Part shown: one piece after another, positions 22,237 through 33,759 of the stretch
How the letters are laid out: every line of letters begins with the position of its first letter
Numbering within the stretch: the first letter of the stretch is position 1
Source: Lutjanus erythropterus
Taxonomy: Eukaryota > Chordata > Actinopteri > Lutjaniformes > Lutjanidae
Length of the DNA: 64,000 nt
Assembly: GCA_020091685.1 (NCBI GenBank)
Contig: CM034604.1
Coordinates: forward strand, 5,259,820-5,323,819
Reading direction: 5' to 3'
Position numbers and translations under genes: made by a program
The notes under the pieces: generated by a model
Told to the model about the DNA's origin: nothing
Seen by the model: the letters and a program-made list of their open reading frames with translations, nothing else
Database searches by the model: none

Positions 22237-23719
22237 GCACAGATGTTTTCATGCTACATAACGCCATCTTCTTCGGCTGCTGCTCAATTCCAGTGGTTCC
22301 CTTCTTCCTAGAGTGACAAATTTTTTGTCAGATGATGCGTCACGGCGTCCCCTCCGGCCTTGCAGTGAAAACAGCAATTGATGAGAAATCTTGTCATCCA
22401 TAGGGGAGCGTTGTGGCTCAGATGATGAGATATTTTGTCTATTTGGTGTCTGCAATTGAATGTGTGCGTGTCTGTCTGGGAGTAGTGCAGCCCCAGTTAG
22501 ACTGGGACATGTCACAAAACTCTCTGGAAGGCCAAGAAGGCGGCGAATACTTGCAGATGAGGTGGATTAGAATGTTTTGTCTGTGATCTAAGTTGAGGCT
22601 CCAGAATGGGCACCCAGGTTTTGAAAAATCTGTCTCAGTAACCTAATTATCTTTACGTCTAAATGTGGAAAATCCCCGAGCACTCCTCTCCCTGCCTTCT
22701 CCTTCCTGGAGGGGCAGAGCCCAGAGTCTGTACAGCAGCCAGATCACATGTGGCCATCCTTTTTCTCTGGAGAACAAAGGAGCATATGGATGCCTCATCC
22801 ATCAAACTGTTTGAACTGAGTATATGAAATGTGAGTTCTTTTGATTTAAATTTAGTAGATAATAATTCATTTGTTGTGATGATTGAGATGATTCTTAGGT
22901 TGATGGTGATTTTGTTTGAAGTTTAATTAGCTCTCTTGGATTATTAATAGATTAAATCAGGAATTATGATGTCTTGTTTGATATTCTTTATTGTTTTTGC
23001 TTCTGTTGTCGTGTGCATGCACAATTTAAGATCAAATCTGTTTGTACAGACGAGGTTTCTGAGGTTTGTCTCCATATAGCCTGTCTGCTGTCATTACGCC
23101 TTGATAATCTAGCCTGCATATTGTCTCCCCTTCATCTTCTACTCTCATCCATCTACACCAGACACTCAGCCTGCCCTGCACTCCCTGTTCTCCACCCACA
23201 TGCCCCCAGACGCACCTTGGGGAGATCTGCACTCTACTGAGTGCGCTCTTCTTGTTTTTCCACTTTCATTCTGCCCATATTCACCCAGCTGTAAGTTTTA
23301 TTATGATTATGATATTAATGCCAGGGAGACAGAATAAAGATTAATGAGTGGTTCTTACAGCTCTATAATCCAAGACAATGAGTAACCTATACTGAAAGCC
23401 TTTCCTTTATTCTAGAGAGTCTCTTTACAGCCATCTGAAGGCAGCAGGTATCTGTTCCATCTGCAGTCTCTAATTGAAATGATGTTGTCACTGACAGGCA
23501 TAGTTACATATTACAAATCTGCCAGTTAAATTTTGTGCAACAAACACTACATTCTTGCAGAATACCACAGAATCATCTACACTTCAAACTTGCTTTGATC
23601 AATTATCTACAAACACACTGAACAGTTCATAGATCAATTAAATCTTCTCGCTCTGCTAATAACTCCCTCAGGACAGTCCTGTCTGCTCCTTACAGTTCTC
23701 CCCCCCGGTGTCTTCATCC
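22237..23719. other. Non-coding stretch, nothing assigned
   Basis: An 88-codon minus frame (22249-22515) and an 88-codon plus frame (22974-23240) have no recognised motif. No TE termini. Confidence 0.4.
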
Positions 23720-23760
23720 AAAAAAAAAGACAAAAAAAAAAAAAAAAAAAAAAAGAAAAG
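23720..23760 (+). repeat. Poly-A tract
   Basis: Nearly pure A for about 40 bp with two short interruptions. It could be a retroelement tail, but no element body is recognisable on its 5' side. Confidence 0.9.
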
Positions 23761-25296
23761 AAAAACTGGCAATGGCGAGATGTGCCATCTTATTTTTAAC
23801 AAGTCTGAGTGAAGTGTGGCCTGGAGCTCCGCGTTTTTAATTACAATCTGCTTGTTGAGTCTGATGCCACGTGCGATGTAATAGCTATTTGTGAGTCCAA
23901 ATGCTCCTTCAGATCCCAAAAGCTAACCACAATGGTGGAACCTGTCAACCTCTTCAAAATCATTTCTGTCTGTAGTGAAGCATCAGTGGCCCTTTTCCAC
24001 TTAACACCGCTGCGAACCAGGGCTTTCTTTCAGCTTCAGCTACAGCTTTATTTTATTTTGAGCCAGCAGGTGTTAATGGGCTTGGGCCTTGAACCTTTTG
24101 GCTTAAAGCAGGAACAAAAACCCTTCTTTTGCGTTACATCCACCCAAAACATGCCACTTTAGTGTAAATGTACTGCCCATTTTGAATGAGTGGGAAGTTG
24201 GACTATCATGCGATATAAAGTCTGCATGCCAGCTTAGCACCAAGGACCTACTGCATAAGCTGTGGATCCCCAACATTGCCACTTCTCCTACTATATGTTT
24301 AATCACCTCCTCATTCCAGCAGATGCTGCAGATGCTGTCGATTAGTTGATGAACATTATCCTCTGTCCAGACAGTGATAAAACTGGATGGATGAGAAATA
24401 AGCTGCTATGCTGACATCTCTGCTTAGACTACCAGCGTCAATCTTCTTGTCCAAAGCCAGTTAAGCCCTGCCTATGACCCTTGACTCTGCCTCAGGCCAT
24501 GGGTAGTCCTGTATAGTCCTGCTTGCCCCATGGTCCATTGCTAGCCATTGGTTCCTGGAAACTGGTCCCAACATAGCTCTCCAAAAGGCCCACGTTCTGT
24601 CTGATAGTAGAAACGTGGCCAATGAAGCAACAAAAGGGGATACATTCTTTCTTCTAGTAGAGTGATTACCTTAGCTGTTCTCCCTGGCAACATAATCTAG
24701 GGTAGCATCCAGGCATCCATGATAAAGATGATTCACATGGTTGAGCTGAGTTAGAAGTTAGCAACAACTCAACTTGATAGTTGACATCTAAACAAGATAT
24801 GCCATGTGCTGGCTGGGTTATTAAAAACAAATAACAAAAAAACATGAAAACCATATCGAAACAAAGATGGAAAAAGTAATTATGTACCAGCCAGGTTTTG
24901 GAGAGTTAGTGAAGTTAGGTTATTGGACATGGATCAAAGTCACTGGTGGATGACAGTAGAGATAACTTGAAGTTAACAATAGCACGATGGCAACACCTCA
25001 GAGACCATAAATCTCCAAAGAGTGGGAGCATTTTATTTCTAACTCAGCCAAAAAGGCAGTGAATTTGCAAAATTGAGCTTGCCTGACACGGGAGCACATC
25101 AGTTATTCTGGAGCATCTGACAAAGAGGCTCATTGGCTCTCTAAATGATGAAGACATATGCTAGCTAGCTATCTTAACAAACCATATTACTTCACATTAT
25201 GAGCTGTAATGTTTCTATACATTTTCTCATGATCAATACATTCTTAATGTCGTTGAGAGTAGCAGATAAGTAACATTCATTCCTGTTCAGATTCCA
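23761..25296. other. Non-coding stretch, nothing assigned
   Basis: Frames at 23809-24162 (117 codons) and 24666-24854 have no motif I know. Parts of 24430-24640 read like an old repeat, but I could not place it. Confidence 0.4.
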
Positions 25297-26470
25297 AATC
25301 TTTCCATCCATCCATCCATCTTCAACTGCTTATCCAAAATCGGGTCACTGAGGTAACAGTTCCAGCAGGGGACCCCAGACAACCCTTTTCTCCAGCTACA
25401 TTAGCAAGCTCTGACTGGGGGATCCTGAGGTGTTCCCAGGCCAGGGCAGAGATATAATCCCTCCATGTAGTCCTTGGTCTGCCCTGTGGCCTCCTCCCAG
25501 CTGGATGTGCCTAGAACATCTCCCTATGGAGGCGACCAGGTGGCATCCTTACCAGATGTTCCTCATGGATGACTGAGCTTCTCACCCTGTCCCTAAGGGA
25601 GATGCCAGCCACCCTCCTGAGAAAACCCATTTCGGCTGTTTCTATCTGCAATCTCGTTCTTTTGGTTATGACCCACCCTTCATGACCACAGGTGAGAGTA
25701 GGAACAAAGATTGACCGGTAGATTGAGAGCTTTGCCTTCTGGCTAAACTCTCTTTTCGTCACAATGGTACGGTAAAGCGGACGCAATACCGCTCCCACTG
25801 CTCCAATTCTCCGGCCCATCTCACACTCCATTGTCCCTCACTCAAGAACAAGATCTGAAATACTTGAACTCCCTCATTTGGGACAAGGACCCATTCCCTA
25901 CTTGGAGTAGTCAATCCACCGGTTTCCTGCTGAGAACCGTAGCCTCAGACTTAGAGGTGCTGATCCTCATCCCAGCCCCTTCACCCTCGGATGCAAACCA
26001 ATCCAGTGAGCGCTGGAGGTCACAGACAGATGATGCCATCAGAACCACATCACCTGCAAAAAGCAGCTTTGTAATCCTCAGGCCACTGAACTGCATGCCC
26101 TTCCCCCCATGACTGTGCCTCGATATCCTATCCATGAAAGTCATGAACAGAATTGGTGATAAGGCGCATCCCTGACAGAGGCCAACCCTCACCAGAAGAG
26201 AGTCTGACTTATAACCCAGAATCTGGACACAGCTCCCACTTTCTGTGCACAAAGATTGGATGGCCCTGAGCAGTGACCCCTCACCTCATACTCCCACAGC
26301 ACCTCCCACAATGTCTACTGTGGAACCCGGTCATATGCCTTCTCCAAATCCACATAACACATGTAGACTGGGTAGGCATACTCCCAGGCCCCCTCCAGGA
26401 CCCTTGCCAGAGTAAAAAGCTGATCTGTTGTTCCATGACCGGGGCGGAACTCCACAATCTTAAACATTTT
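25297..26470 (-). pseudogene. Rex3 (RTE clade) LINE, 5'-truncated, reverse transcriptase remnant
   Basis: The minus-strand 3' end is the CCATCCATCCATC tandem tail at 25306-25320, typical of Rex3. Reading upstream on the minus strand, RT motifs appear in order: YVDLEKAYDRVPQ near 26340, VGLCQGCALSPILF in the frame 26252-25911, then LLFAGDVVLMAS, and in the frame 25831-25511 the segment SIYRSIFVPTLTCGHEGWV followed by MGFLRRVAGISLRDR. The catalytic FADD box reads FAGD, a stop follows DRVPQ, and a frameshift separates the two frames near 25830-25910. The copy is dead. About 1.2 kb survives of a normal ~3 kb. The flanks share AATCTT (25295-25300 and 26456-26461), a candidate target duplication. 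Confidence 0.9.
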
Positions 26471-26513
26471 TCATGATGATGTTTAAGTATTCATCTTTAG
26501 TGTTAGTCAGCAT

Positions 26514-27340
26514 CAGTGTTGCCAATTATTTTCCAATGAAAGTAGCTAGCATTAGCTCCAAAAGTCACTAAAGTCACCAAATGATATTGGGTACTCATTT
26601 GCATGTTGGTGACATCGTCACACAGTATTTGCATAAAGTTTGTGTTGCTGCAGCAATCAATGAAGATGATGATCACCTTTAGCCATGTAAATTCTTTAGC
26701 CAGATAATCACAAACACACTACAGGGACATCATATTTGAAGTTAAGTAAAAAAAAAAAAGAAATCTACAAAGGGAAGGAGAAGATCAAACAAACTAATAA
26801 AATATTTACAAGATCAAACTATTTAAATATTTACCAGATAAAGCACATTGTTTATATTTCTACATTTATTTCCTGATTCTTTTAGAGATGAATTCTTTTT
26901 TAATGGCACTCCAATGACTGCCTATAGGAGCACTCAAATTCAGAGATCCAGAGGGAGGGAGTAAGAAGGTTACTAAAACTATTTACATATTTACAAACTA
27001 CAGGATACATAGAGATTCACTTCAGTTGAATTCCCTCCCCTCAGTGAGCAGTGTCCCCCTGGGTCATGTATAGAAGGGAACCCCTGATTTGCAAAACTCT
27101 CGCATGATCATATTTAGAGTTAAATGGTCACTCTCTCAAGACTTGTCACAGGTCAGGGGTTCCCCTCTATGCAGACCCGTCCTCCTGCCTGCCAGCATGG
27201 CACAACAAGAGGAGTGGAAGAGACCCCTACACTGTTTGCAAAGTAAGTTGCTAAATTTGTTCCTTTTCGGAAATAAAAGTCACCAAAAGGTCTGAAAAGT
27301 CACTAAATCCAGTGACAAAGTCATTAAGTTGGCAACACTG
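26514..27340. mobile_element. hAT-type element with CAGTGTTGCCAA inverted ends
   Basis: CAGTGTTGCCAA at 26514 and TTGGCAACACTG ending at 27340 are perfect 12-bp inverted termini. The neighbouring bases also mirror: 'aaaagtcactaaagtcacc' on the left and 'aaagtcaccaaaag..agtcactaaatcc' on the right. The candidate 8-bp flanks gtcagcat and gtgaccac match at only five positions, so the TSD is decayed or absent. There is no transposase frame. A family G end lies inside at 27055-27112. Confidence 0.75.
27055..27112. repeat. Repeat family G end, copy 3
   Basis: 'gggtcatgtatagaaggga' plus 'gatttgcaaaactctcgcat' matches 16802-16850 directly. Confidence 0.6.
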
Positions 27341-28099
27341 GTGACCACAGGTATAAAACAACCTCAAGCTAAATAAGCTGGGAGCTAAATAAGAGCCAGT
27401 GAGTAATCTTGTGATTCATAATCAGGATTATTTGTTTCAATAATTAATAGATTATTTGACAAAATAGCTGTTGGTTGCAGCCCTGATCTGGTGATTATTA
27501 GTGAGGTGAAGAGTCCATTATCAACCAGAACCACGGCAATCCTGCAGGCAGCAGACAGTTGGGACTATTTTCAGGAATTAGATGAGGTGACTGGCTCCCT
27601 GACACTAAAATAAACTCATAACGACTGGCATCAGATCCAGGGCAGCTCACACCTCACCAGGGCTAACTGTTGTCACCTACTCATATTGATCCCTCTTGAC
27701 CTCGTCATCTTGCCAGCCCTCGAAGCACCAACATGGGCTGTTAACAGTGACACTTTTCTTAAAAGATTGTTTCCTAGCAGCCTAGCACCGGGGATATTCA
27801 CATAATAACATGTTTTTTGACAAACACTTCTAGACATAAAGAAGAGTAACATGTTTTTATGTGGTATTACTATTCCAATAACAGTTTTCTGCAAAACAAA
27901 CAGGCATAAATCAGTCAACAGAACTGGAAAATGGCAGGATGCCCACAGGGGGGTAGAGCACACCTGTCTCCCCCTACCCAGGCAATAATCAGTGAGATTA
28001 GTCTGTTGTTGTTCACTTCTTCTTGTGTTTAACTGTCAAAGGAAAGGCAAGCAAGGAAGGGATGTTCAGCAAAATTCCCTCTGGCAAAATGTCCCAAAC
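27341..28099. other. Non-coding stretch with a short hAT tail at 27430-27484
   Basis: 27430-27484 ('aataattaatagattatttg..ggttgcagccctgat') is the tail of the fish hAT MITE that is better preserved at 45247-45573. 27490-27670 is non-repetitive with no open frame. Confidence 0.4.
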
Positions 28100-28172
28100 T
28101 GCAAAGCCATAACCACATCATCAATGTTTCATTAAGATGGTAATAAATTATTGAATCTTGAATCTTTCACCT
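28100..28172 (+). mobile_element. L2/Rex1-group LINE 3' tail
   Basis: 'gatggtaataaattattgaa' followed by 'tcttgaatctt' is nearly identical to 53260-53292, where it ends a LINE with RT remains. Only the tail is present here. Confidence 0.65.
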
Positions 28173-28192
28173 GGTTGTAGATCAGTGGTTCC

Positions 28193-28900
28193 CGACCATT
28201 TTTCCCTGGAGCCCCCCCCCCACTTGTATCTAAGGAAAGTTGAGGCCCCCCAGCCCGAACACATGGACAAACACAATAAAAGAAAAAGTTATTCAAGTCC
28301 AAAATAAACATCAGTTAAATTATTTCCATAGTTAGAACCATTACCTTCAATAAATGTCGCTGTTCTAGGATAACTTAAACCTTCATTTCTTTTAACTTTT
28401 TCTTTTTCAAATTAAGAAAAAAAGACAAAAAAATGAAAAAAATGAAAATGAGAAAAAAAACAATGATCTTTATGTTATTCTTTATTAATGATTAATCATT
28501 CAATCAATTGTTAGCATTTCTAACTATCAAATCAGGGTAATGCACAAAATTCTCAGCCCTAATAGGAAGCCAAGTTTACATACAGACAGGTGACTCGTTC
28601 TGAAAAATTAAACATAATTTTGGTTGATAATAGCACAATTACATCTGATTTAATACAATGAAGAGGTGAAATAAATTTTGTATATAAATATGTCATTTTT
28701 ACTATAACTAAGGTAGAAAAGATTGAAAATGCTTGAAGAAAGCTTGAATTTGACTTTGGAAACACTGTACAAACCCTGAAAATCTGATTGCAGTTGACAT
28801 GTGTACGTCTGATTTTGAGGACCTCCGAGCAGACAAAGTCTTGGGGACCCCCTGTGATTTCTTGCACCCCCCTTGACCCCAGGTTGGAAGCCAACTTTCA
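28193..28900. mobile_element. hAT-type element, CAGTGGTTCCCGACC left end
   Basis: It starts CAGTGGTTCCCGACCATTTT at 28193. The right side at 28845-28900 ('ggggaccccctgtgatttc', then 'ccccaggttggaagcc') mirrors it imperfectly, in the style of GGTTGGGAACCACTG ends. Three overlapping minus-strand frames (28559-29064) have no transposase motif. Confidence 0.55.
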
Positions 28901-30213
28901 CAGTCAGCTGTTGTTGCCTTGTCTGAGGCACTCCCACCATACAGGTCAGTGAGGAAGGTAATTTTGCCATTGGGAGCCGCACCTGTTAGAGCCTTCAGTG
29001 TGGTCTGTCTTTTGTACTGGCTGTAGAAATCACTTTTTGTGTCAAGCTTCCCTTTGTTTGACACAACAACCTTGGTGCAGTCAGCTTCTATCCTAGTTAG
29101 GAAGCTGCAAGAGGTCTGGTTGCGTTGTTCTCAAACAGACCAACATACAAAATGTCACACAGAGCATCGGTTACTGTGGCTGTTAGGGTTGGGCTGATGG
29201 ACGTTCATCAGCCCCTCATGGCTGACGGCCATCAACCAGTGACCCCTCTACCATCATAATATGTGGGGTAGGGATGGGAACCATTTTAGCACTCATGAAG
29301 GTTGAGGATTAAAATGTTTCCTGCTGTTTTTACTCACCTTATTTCTTTGCACTGAGAGCACTTTTTATTTGAACACTCATGTCTTAATTCAGTAGAATAT
29401 TTTTGCATTCATTTCAGTCTGTGGACTGTCTAGCCCAGCCAAACTGGTGTGCAGGTATCTCCTTGCCGTTTGCACCAAGGATTTGCTTTTTTGATGCCCC
29501 ATGTAGGCGCAGTTTCACAGAACTCTGACGAATTAACCATTTTAGACCCAACAACTATATCATTGACCATCACAGTGTTTGACTATGGACAAATGCCTAT
29601 GCGACACTTAAAATCTTGTTTCAAGGTCTACGTTGCCACAATTAAGGTTAAGCTTCATTAATTCAAGAACAACTGGCTGAAGAGGGGCTTAATTTGAACC
29701 GTCCAATCAGAAAAATATTGTTGCTCAAAATGCTTCCAAAAACAGGATGATGAAAGCAGCATTTGTATCTGTCAATTTGGTGAAATATTGGTCTCTGTCA
29801 GGGTTGGAGGAAATTTAACAGAAGGAAACAGTTTTCCTCTATTTCTCTAATTGTTTTTTCAATTTCTCATTCTCTTCTCTCAGCATGTCATTCTCTAACC
29901 TCAAGCACCATGAGGCTTTTTCAAGCACTAGTAGCCGTGCAGATGCAATGTCACCATCATGTAGTTGATCTGTTCCTTCAACCTCCCCATCAGCAGGGAC
30001 CATTTGTTTCTAATGATCTGGGGTATGGCAGAGGTGGTCAGTCAATTGGAAAGCCTTCTCCTCATTTCTTGTGAATTACAAAGGCCCAGAAGCTTTGCCG
30101 TCAGGGGAAATGCCAATTGCACACCCTAGAATTGCAGTTTAGGGTGACAGGAAATTGATCGTCATTACTTAAATACATCTAATTTGCATGGAAAAGATGG
30201 AGCAGCCATCATA
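28901..30213. other. Non-coding stretch with a hAT-like palindrome at 29186-29213
   Basis: 'tagggttgggctgatgg' at 29177 resembles the left end of the MITE at 40656, and GGGCTGATGGACGTTCATCAGCCC (29184-29207) would fold into a hairpin. Quoted in halves: GGGCTGATGGAC and GTTCATCAGCCC. The rest is unassigned. Confidence 0.4.
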
Positions 30214-30218
30214 TAGAT

Positions 30219-30420
30219 CAGGGGTGTCCGGTCTTATCCACAAAAAGTGCCAGTGTGGCTTCAGGTTTTCTTTCCAACCAAGGAGGACCACACCAGACCT
30301 GACTCGCTTAATCAAATGATTCCAGTCTTCACACAATGGGTTAGTCATATCAGTTGTGCTCTTGCTTTGTTACAACAAAAACCTGCTGCCACTCTGGTCC
30401 TTTGCAATTAGCATAAGACA
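30219..30420. mobile_element. Foldback hAT MITE, CAGGGGTGTCCGGTCTTATC end
   Basis: CAGGGGTGTCCGGTCTTATC at 30219 and the mirrored right arm ending GCATAAGAC at 30419 give long imperfect inverted arms (left 'tgtggcttcaggtttt', right 'aaaacctgctgccact'). The outermost ~10 bp of the right end are missing. This is a common fish MITE type. Confidence 0.65.
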
Positions 30421-30611
30421 TAGTCAATATAGGCTATGATTTTTATTAACCAGCATCTTCCTGTTTGATGTCAGGCCCTCCTCTGTGCCACCTAGCTAAG
30501 GTTAGCTAGCTAACATTAGCACCCACTGGCAAAAGTGAAACCTCGCGTTGTTGTTAATCCGTTCCACCATCTGTGCATTCAGTGCCTGTGTAATCCACTG
30601 AAAATAAGAAA
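30421..30611. other. Non-coding spacer
   Basis: Contains 'aaggttagctagctaacatt', a short palindrome. Nothing else. Confidence 0.35.
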
Positions 30612-30861
30612 TGTTGTTTTTCTTACCTTAGAATGAACCCTTTATATCTACAGATGGAGTCTGCCATGTTGCACCAAATGCTTCTACAGTAGCCCAGAAT
30701 GGACAACCAAACACTGGCTGACAAAAGGCTAGAGAAGGCCTTATGTGAGTTTGAGCCCCATAGCTTCTTTTACATGTTTGGAAGAGGGGTGAGTGGTGGT
30801 GTGTGCAATCTGCAAGTTCACCTCTAGATGTCACTAAATCCTACAAACTGGTCCTTTAAAA
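30612..30861 (-). mobile_element. TAAAGGACCAGTTTGTAGGA MITE, copy 2
   Basis: On the minus strand from 30861 it reads TTTAAAGGACCAGTTTGTAG, then 'gatttagtgacatctagagg', and aligns with 21492-21715 through 'tgttgcaccaaatgcttcta'. It is the fuller of the two copies. Confidence 0.75.
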
Positions 30862-31734
30862 TATAAGGACGTAGAGACACACAGTCAGTAATTTTGAAGG
30901 AAACAGACAGCACACAAATTTCCTCATGTGCTCTATTTTCATTTTAAACAAATTAACCATCTTCCTAAAATAATAAAATTTCTTTTTCCCAGATGACATT
31001 ATTACATAACTAATAATGTTTTGAATAGAATGAGGTTAACATTTTGCCAGGATGGTTGTTTCTTACAGTAGTCTATTCTCGAGGTCCCCTGGGACCTCAC
31101 TCAGTAATCCTTGTCAGTTAAATATGTTGGTAGGATGAGGGTTAAAAAGAGTCTTCCTCCTCTCCTGGCAGTATATCAGAGCCGCCTCCGGGGAAAACTC
31201 TCTGCAGGAAACTGTCAGCGTGCCACGGCGGGGACAGCCCTGTGTTTAAGGGGGGATAAAAGTAGTGAATGTGGCCGTGTTTGTCACAGCCTCTAACACA
31301 CCCACATGATAATGTATTCTTTCTGATCCAAGCCCGTGTCCCCATTTAGGCGAGACCATGAAAATACAGAGAGTGCTTTGGCAGACGCCCCCCAGGGTGC
31401 ACTTGACTGCGATCTGCACTGCAATGCTGAGTACACAATAAAAGGTTTGTTTATGTTAGTCATTTTTATAACCAACAGGGTGAAATTACTGGCTATGCCT
31501 TTAACACCAGTGAGAAGTTTTAGATGACAACAATGAAAACATCTATTCAGACATAAAGTGCTCATCCTTTGCCTGGATATTCAAACCTCACAGGTTCAGG
31601 GAACATTAGTAATAACCCAGAGTTCGCAATAAATCTGGGTTATGAATACCAATATACTCTGTTAAAACTCAGTACACGTTATTTCCCATGTGCAGCACAG
31701 AGCAGCACCTGCTACTGCTGTTTCACCCATTCTT
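30862..31734. other. Non-coding stretch, nothing assigned
   Basis: 31130-31420 is GC-richer and holds several rival frames on both strands but no motif. It could be a conserved non-coding segment. Confidence 0.35.
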
Positions 31735-32350
31735 GGTAATTGGGACAAATCATGTCCCACCAAAAAGAAGAAGAAAAAAAAACAGTAAAAATGATTCATA
31801 CCAACACTCTAATTCCAATTTCTTTGGTGAAAATGTATTCTTTATCTATTTATGTAATATATGCAATTTATGAAATGTTTTGGTTTTGCTTTACTTTTTT
31901 TAAAATTCTAAACTTGCTTTTTGCCAGACAAGAATTCACAACTTCAAACAAAATGTGGTAAAAGCCTTCAAAATCTAAAACTAACAATATGTACTGACAA
32001 AACAGACATAAAAATACACTATTATAATAATTGTTGTTTTAAAATCCATTTCATATGGAAATGTTGGCCCTCTAAAGGTGTGTTCCATCAGATTTTTACA
32101 AAAACATGATTTAATCTGGCATAAAAAGGGTTAGCTATACTCTAAGCACCCCTGTCTCACTTCCTGGTTTAAAAAAGGCAGGAAAACTGCTTAACTTTCT
32201 GATGTCAACTCTGTAGCCCTGTAACTTTAAAAAGTAAAATGACTACTCACTATGACTGTGCTGTGAAATGAAAAAAAAATGTAGCATTTTGTCAACTCCT
32301 GGTGGTTGTCCCGTTACCTGTTTACAAGCCAAAAGGCTGAGCTTTTCAAA

Positions 32351-33046
32351 CATTGGTTCCCAACCTGTGGTCCGCCCAGAAATTACAAGGGGTCACCAAG
32401 ACTCTGGATCATCAAAGTTAGATTTGCTAGTTAACTAAAATCACAATTTATACAAAAGTCTGTGCACAAAATTCTTTAAAAGGATACATTTCTTTGTCTG
32501 CAGGTAAAAATAGTTGGCTACTTAGTAGGCCACGACTCTGGGACCTCTTACGCTCTGTTAATGAATCATTGTTGGGTTGGTAAAAGAAAAAGCATGTACT
32601 GTAAGGTGGTAAAGTACTTTTTGCGTGCATGGTTCTGTGTTTTGAGTATACGGTCAATGGTTTCTGTGCATGTTTTAGACATCTGACACATACGGACTCA
32701 ACAGTATGACTGATGTTTTCTTTTGGAGGGTGGTGATGCCATGATGCTTACATTTAGACGCCCTTGCAGGCATTATGTGAGGGTACGGACAAGGATACTA
32801 TATAAGATTCTCACTTTTCTTTGTCTGAGGAGAAAAGCGTGCGTCTTCTGCACCCTGCTTTTGTCCTTCATGCATGAATAAACCAGCCACATTGAAATTC
32901 GACTTGTTGGTCGATCTCTCGGTCCTGTGGACTTTAATCACTTATTCTTTGGTGTACGTTCACATATGTATCGGCCAGGGGAGGCTTAGCTTTCCCCAGA
33001 TACAAGTGTGGGTGGGCTCAGAGGAAAAAGAGATTGGGAACCACTG
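32351..33046. mobile_element. hAT element with 8-bp TSD TTTTCAAA/TTTTAAAA
   Basis: The left end CATTGGTTCCCAACCTGTGG and the right end GATTGGGAACCACTG are inverted hAT-style termini. The flanks TTTTCAAA (32343-32350) and TTTTAAAA (33047-33054) agree at 7 of 8 positions. At 696 bp it has no transposase frame. The middle looks like an LTR (see 32590-32970). Confidence 0.8.
32590..32970 (+). mobile_element. LTR-like core (promoter plus poly-A signal) inside the hAT
   Basis: A TATA box CTATATAAG (32798-32806) is followed 70 bp later by AATAAA (32877-32882) in an otherwise non-coding core, and then by a U5-like T/C-rich stretch ending near GTGTACGTTCACA. This TATA to poly-A spacing is what an LTR U3-R-U5 shows. 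The outer boundaries and target duplication are not resolved, so this could also be an acquired promoter segment. No internal viral genes are present. Confidence 0.4.
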
Positions 33047-33090
33047 TTTTAAAATAGATTTTCCCAGCATAATTGAAGAGTAAAAATGGT

Positions 33091-33750
33091 TCTGACCCAA
33101 TTCTCAAGAATGAGTGGTTTGATAAGGCACTTTACATGGGGCTGTCTTTTAGGGATGATGAAGTGAAGCATGTGTGCTTTGTGGAATTAGGATTTTTCCT
33201 TGTAAAACACACATTCCTGTAACACCAGTATGTGTCTACATAAAAAGGGCAAAGCAAAAGTGAATGACCAGGTAAAATTCACTGAAGTTGACTGATTGGG
33301 AAAAGCTGCAGCACTTTTGAGCAGTGTGCTCTGTGAGGTTTGGGTAAAGTGCTGGATCATTTATGGAGGGATTAGCGTGCTGTATAAATCTCTCACACAG
33401 CATTAAGCCGACAGGTTCATTAATTATGAGGCCTATCAGCGGCGTGGACCATCAGATGCTCTAACCTCTGTGTTCGGGAGCAGGCTGACCCACTTTCCTG
33501 ACAGAGCTTTTTATCACCTCGTTTTTCATCAGCTCTGCTGCCTGCCTGCCTGCCCGGGCAAGCTGGACTTTGTCAACTGTCTGAGACTTGATAAATTGTT
33601 GGAGGGCTGCTCATACTGTGCAGTGAATGAGTGAGTGGATGTGGCAGCATGGTGGGGGCACGGGGCTCAAAGCCTGGCAGGCTGACAGATAGGAAGGTAG
33701 AACTTGATCTGATCGGGTGACTTCATTGGTGTAATCCTGCTGTTGCCTCT
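33091..33750. other. Non-repetitive stretch, candidate conserved non-coding element
   Basis: 33340-33620 contains 'gttcattaattatgaggcct', a homeodomain-type palindromic TAAT core, in unique sequence with no frame of interest. I infer a possible enhancer only from composition. Confidence 0.35.
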
Positions 33751-33759
33751 TTAAAAGGA

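Larger units (their letters stand above)
31738..33090 (+). repeat. Dispersed repeat family F, copy 2, split by a hAT
   Basis: It starts ATTGGGACAAATCATGTCC, shares 'acaaaaacatgatttaatc' and 'cacccctgtctcacttcctg' with copy 1, and resumes after the hAT at 33047 with 'ttttaaaatagattttccca', matching 12530-12550. The 5' half runs 31738-32350. Confidence 0.7.

Noticed and set aside
23720-23760. Processed pseudogene tail
   Set aside because: The poly-A run has no recognisable coding or LINE body upstream, so only the tract is annotated.
28559-29064. Three overlapping 110-118 codon minus frames as a transposase
   Set aside because: They have no DDE or hAT dimerisation motif, and the three registers overlap each other.
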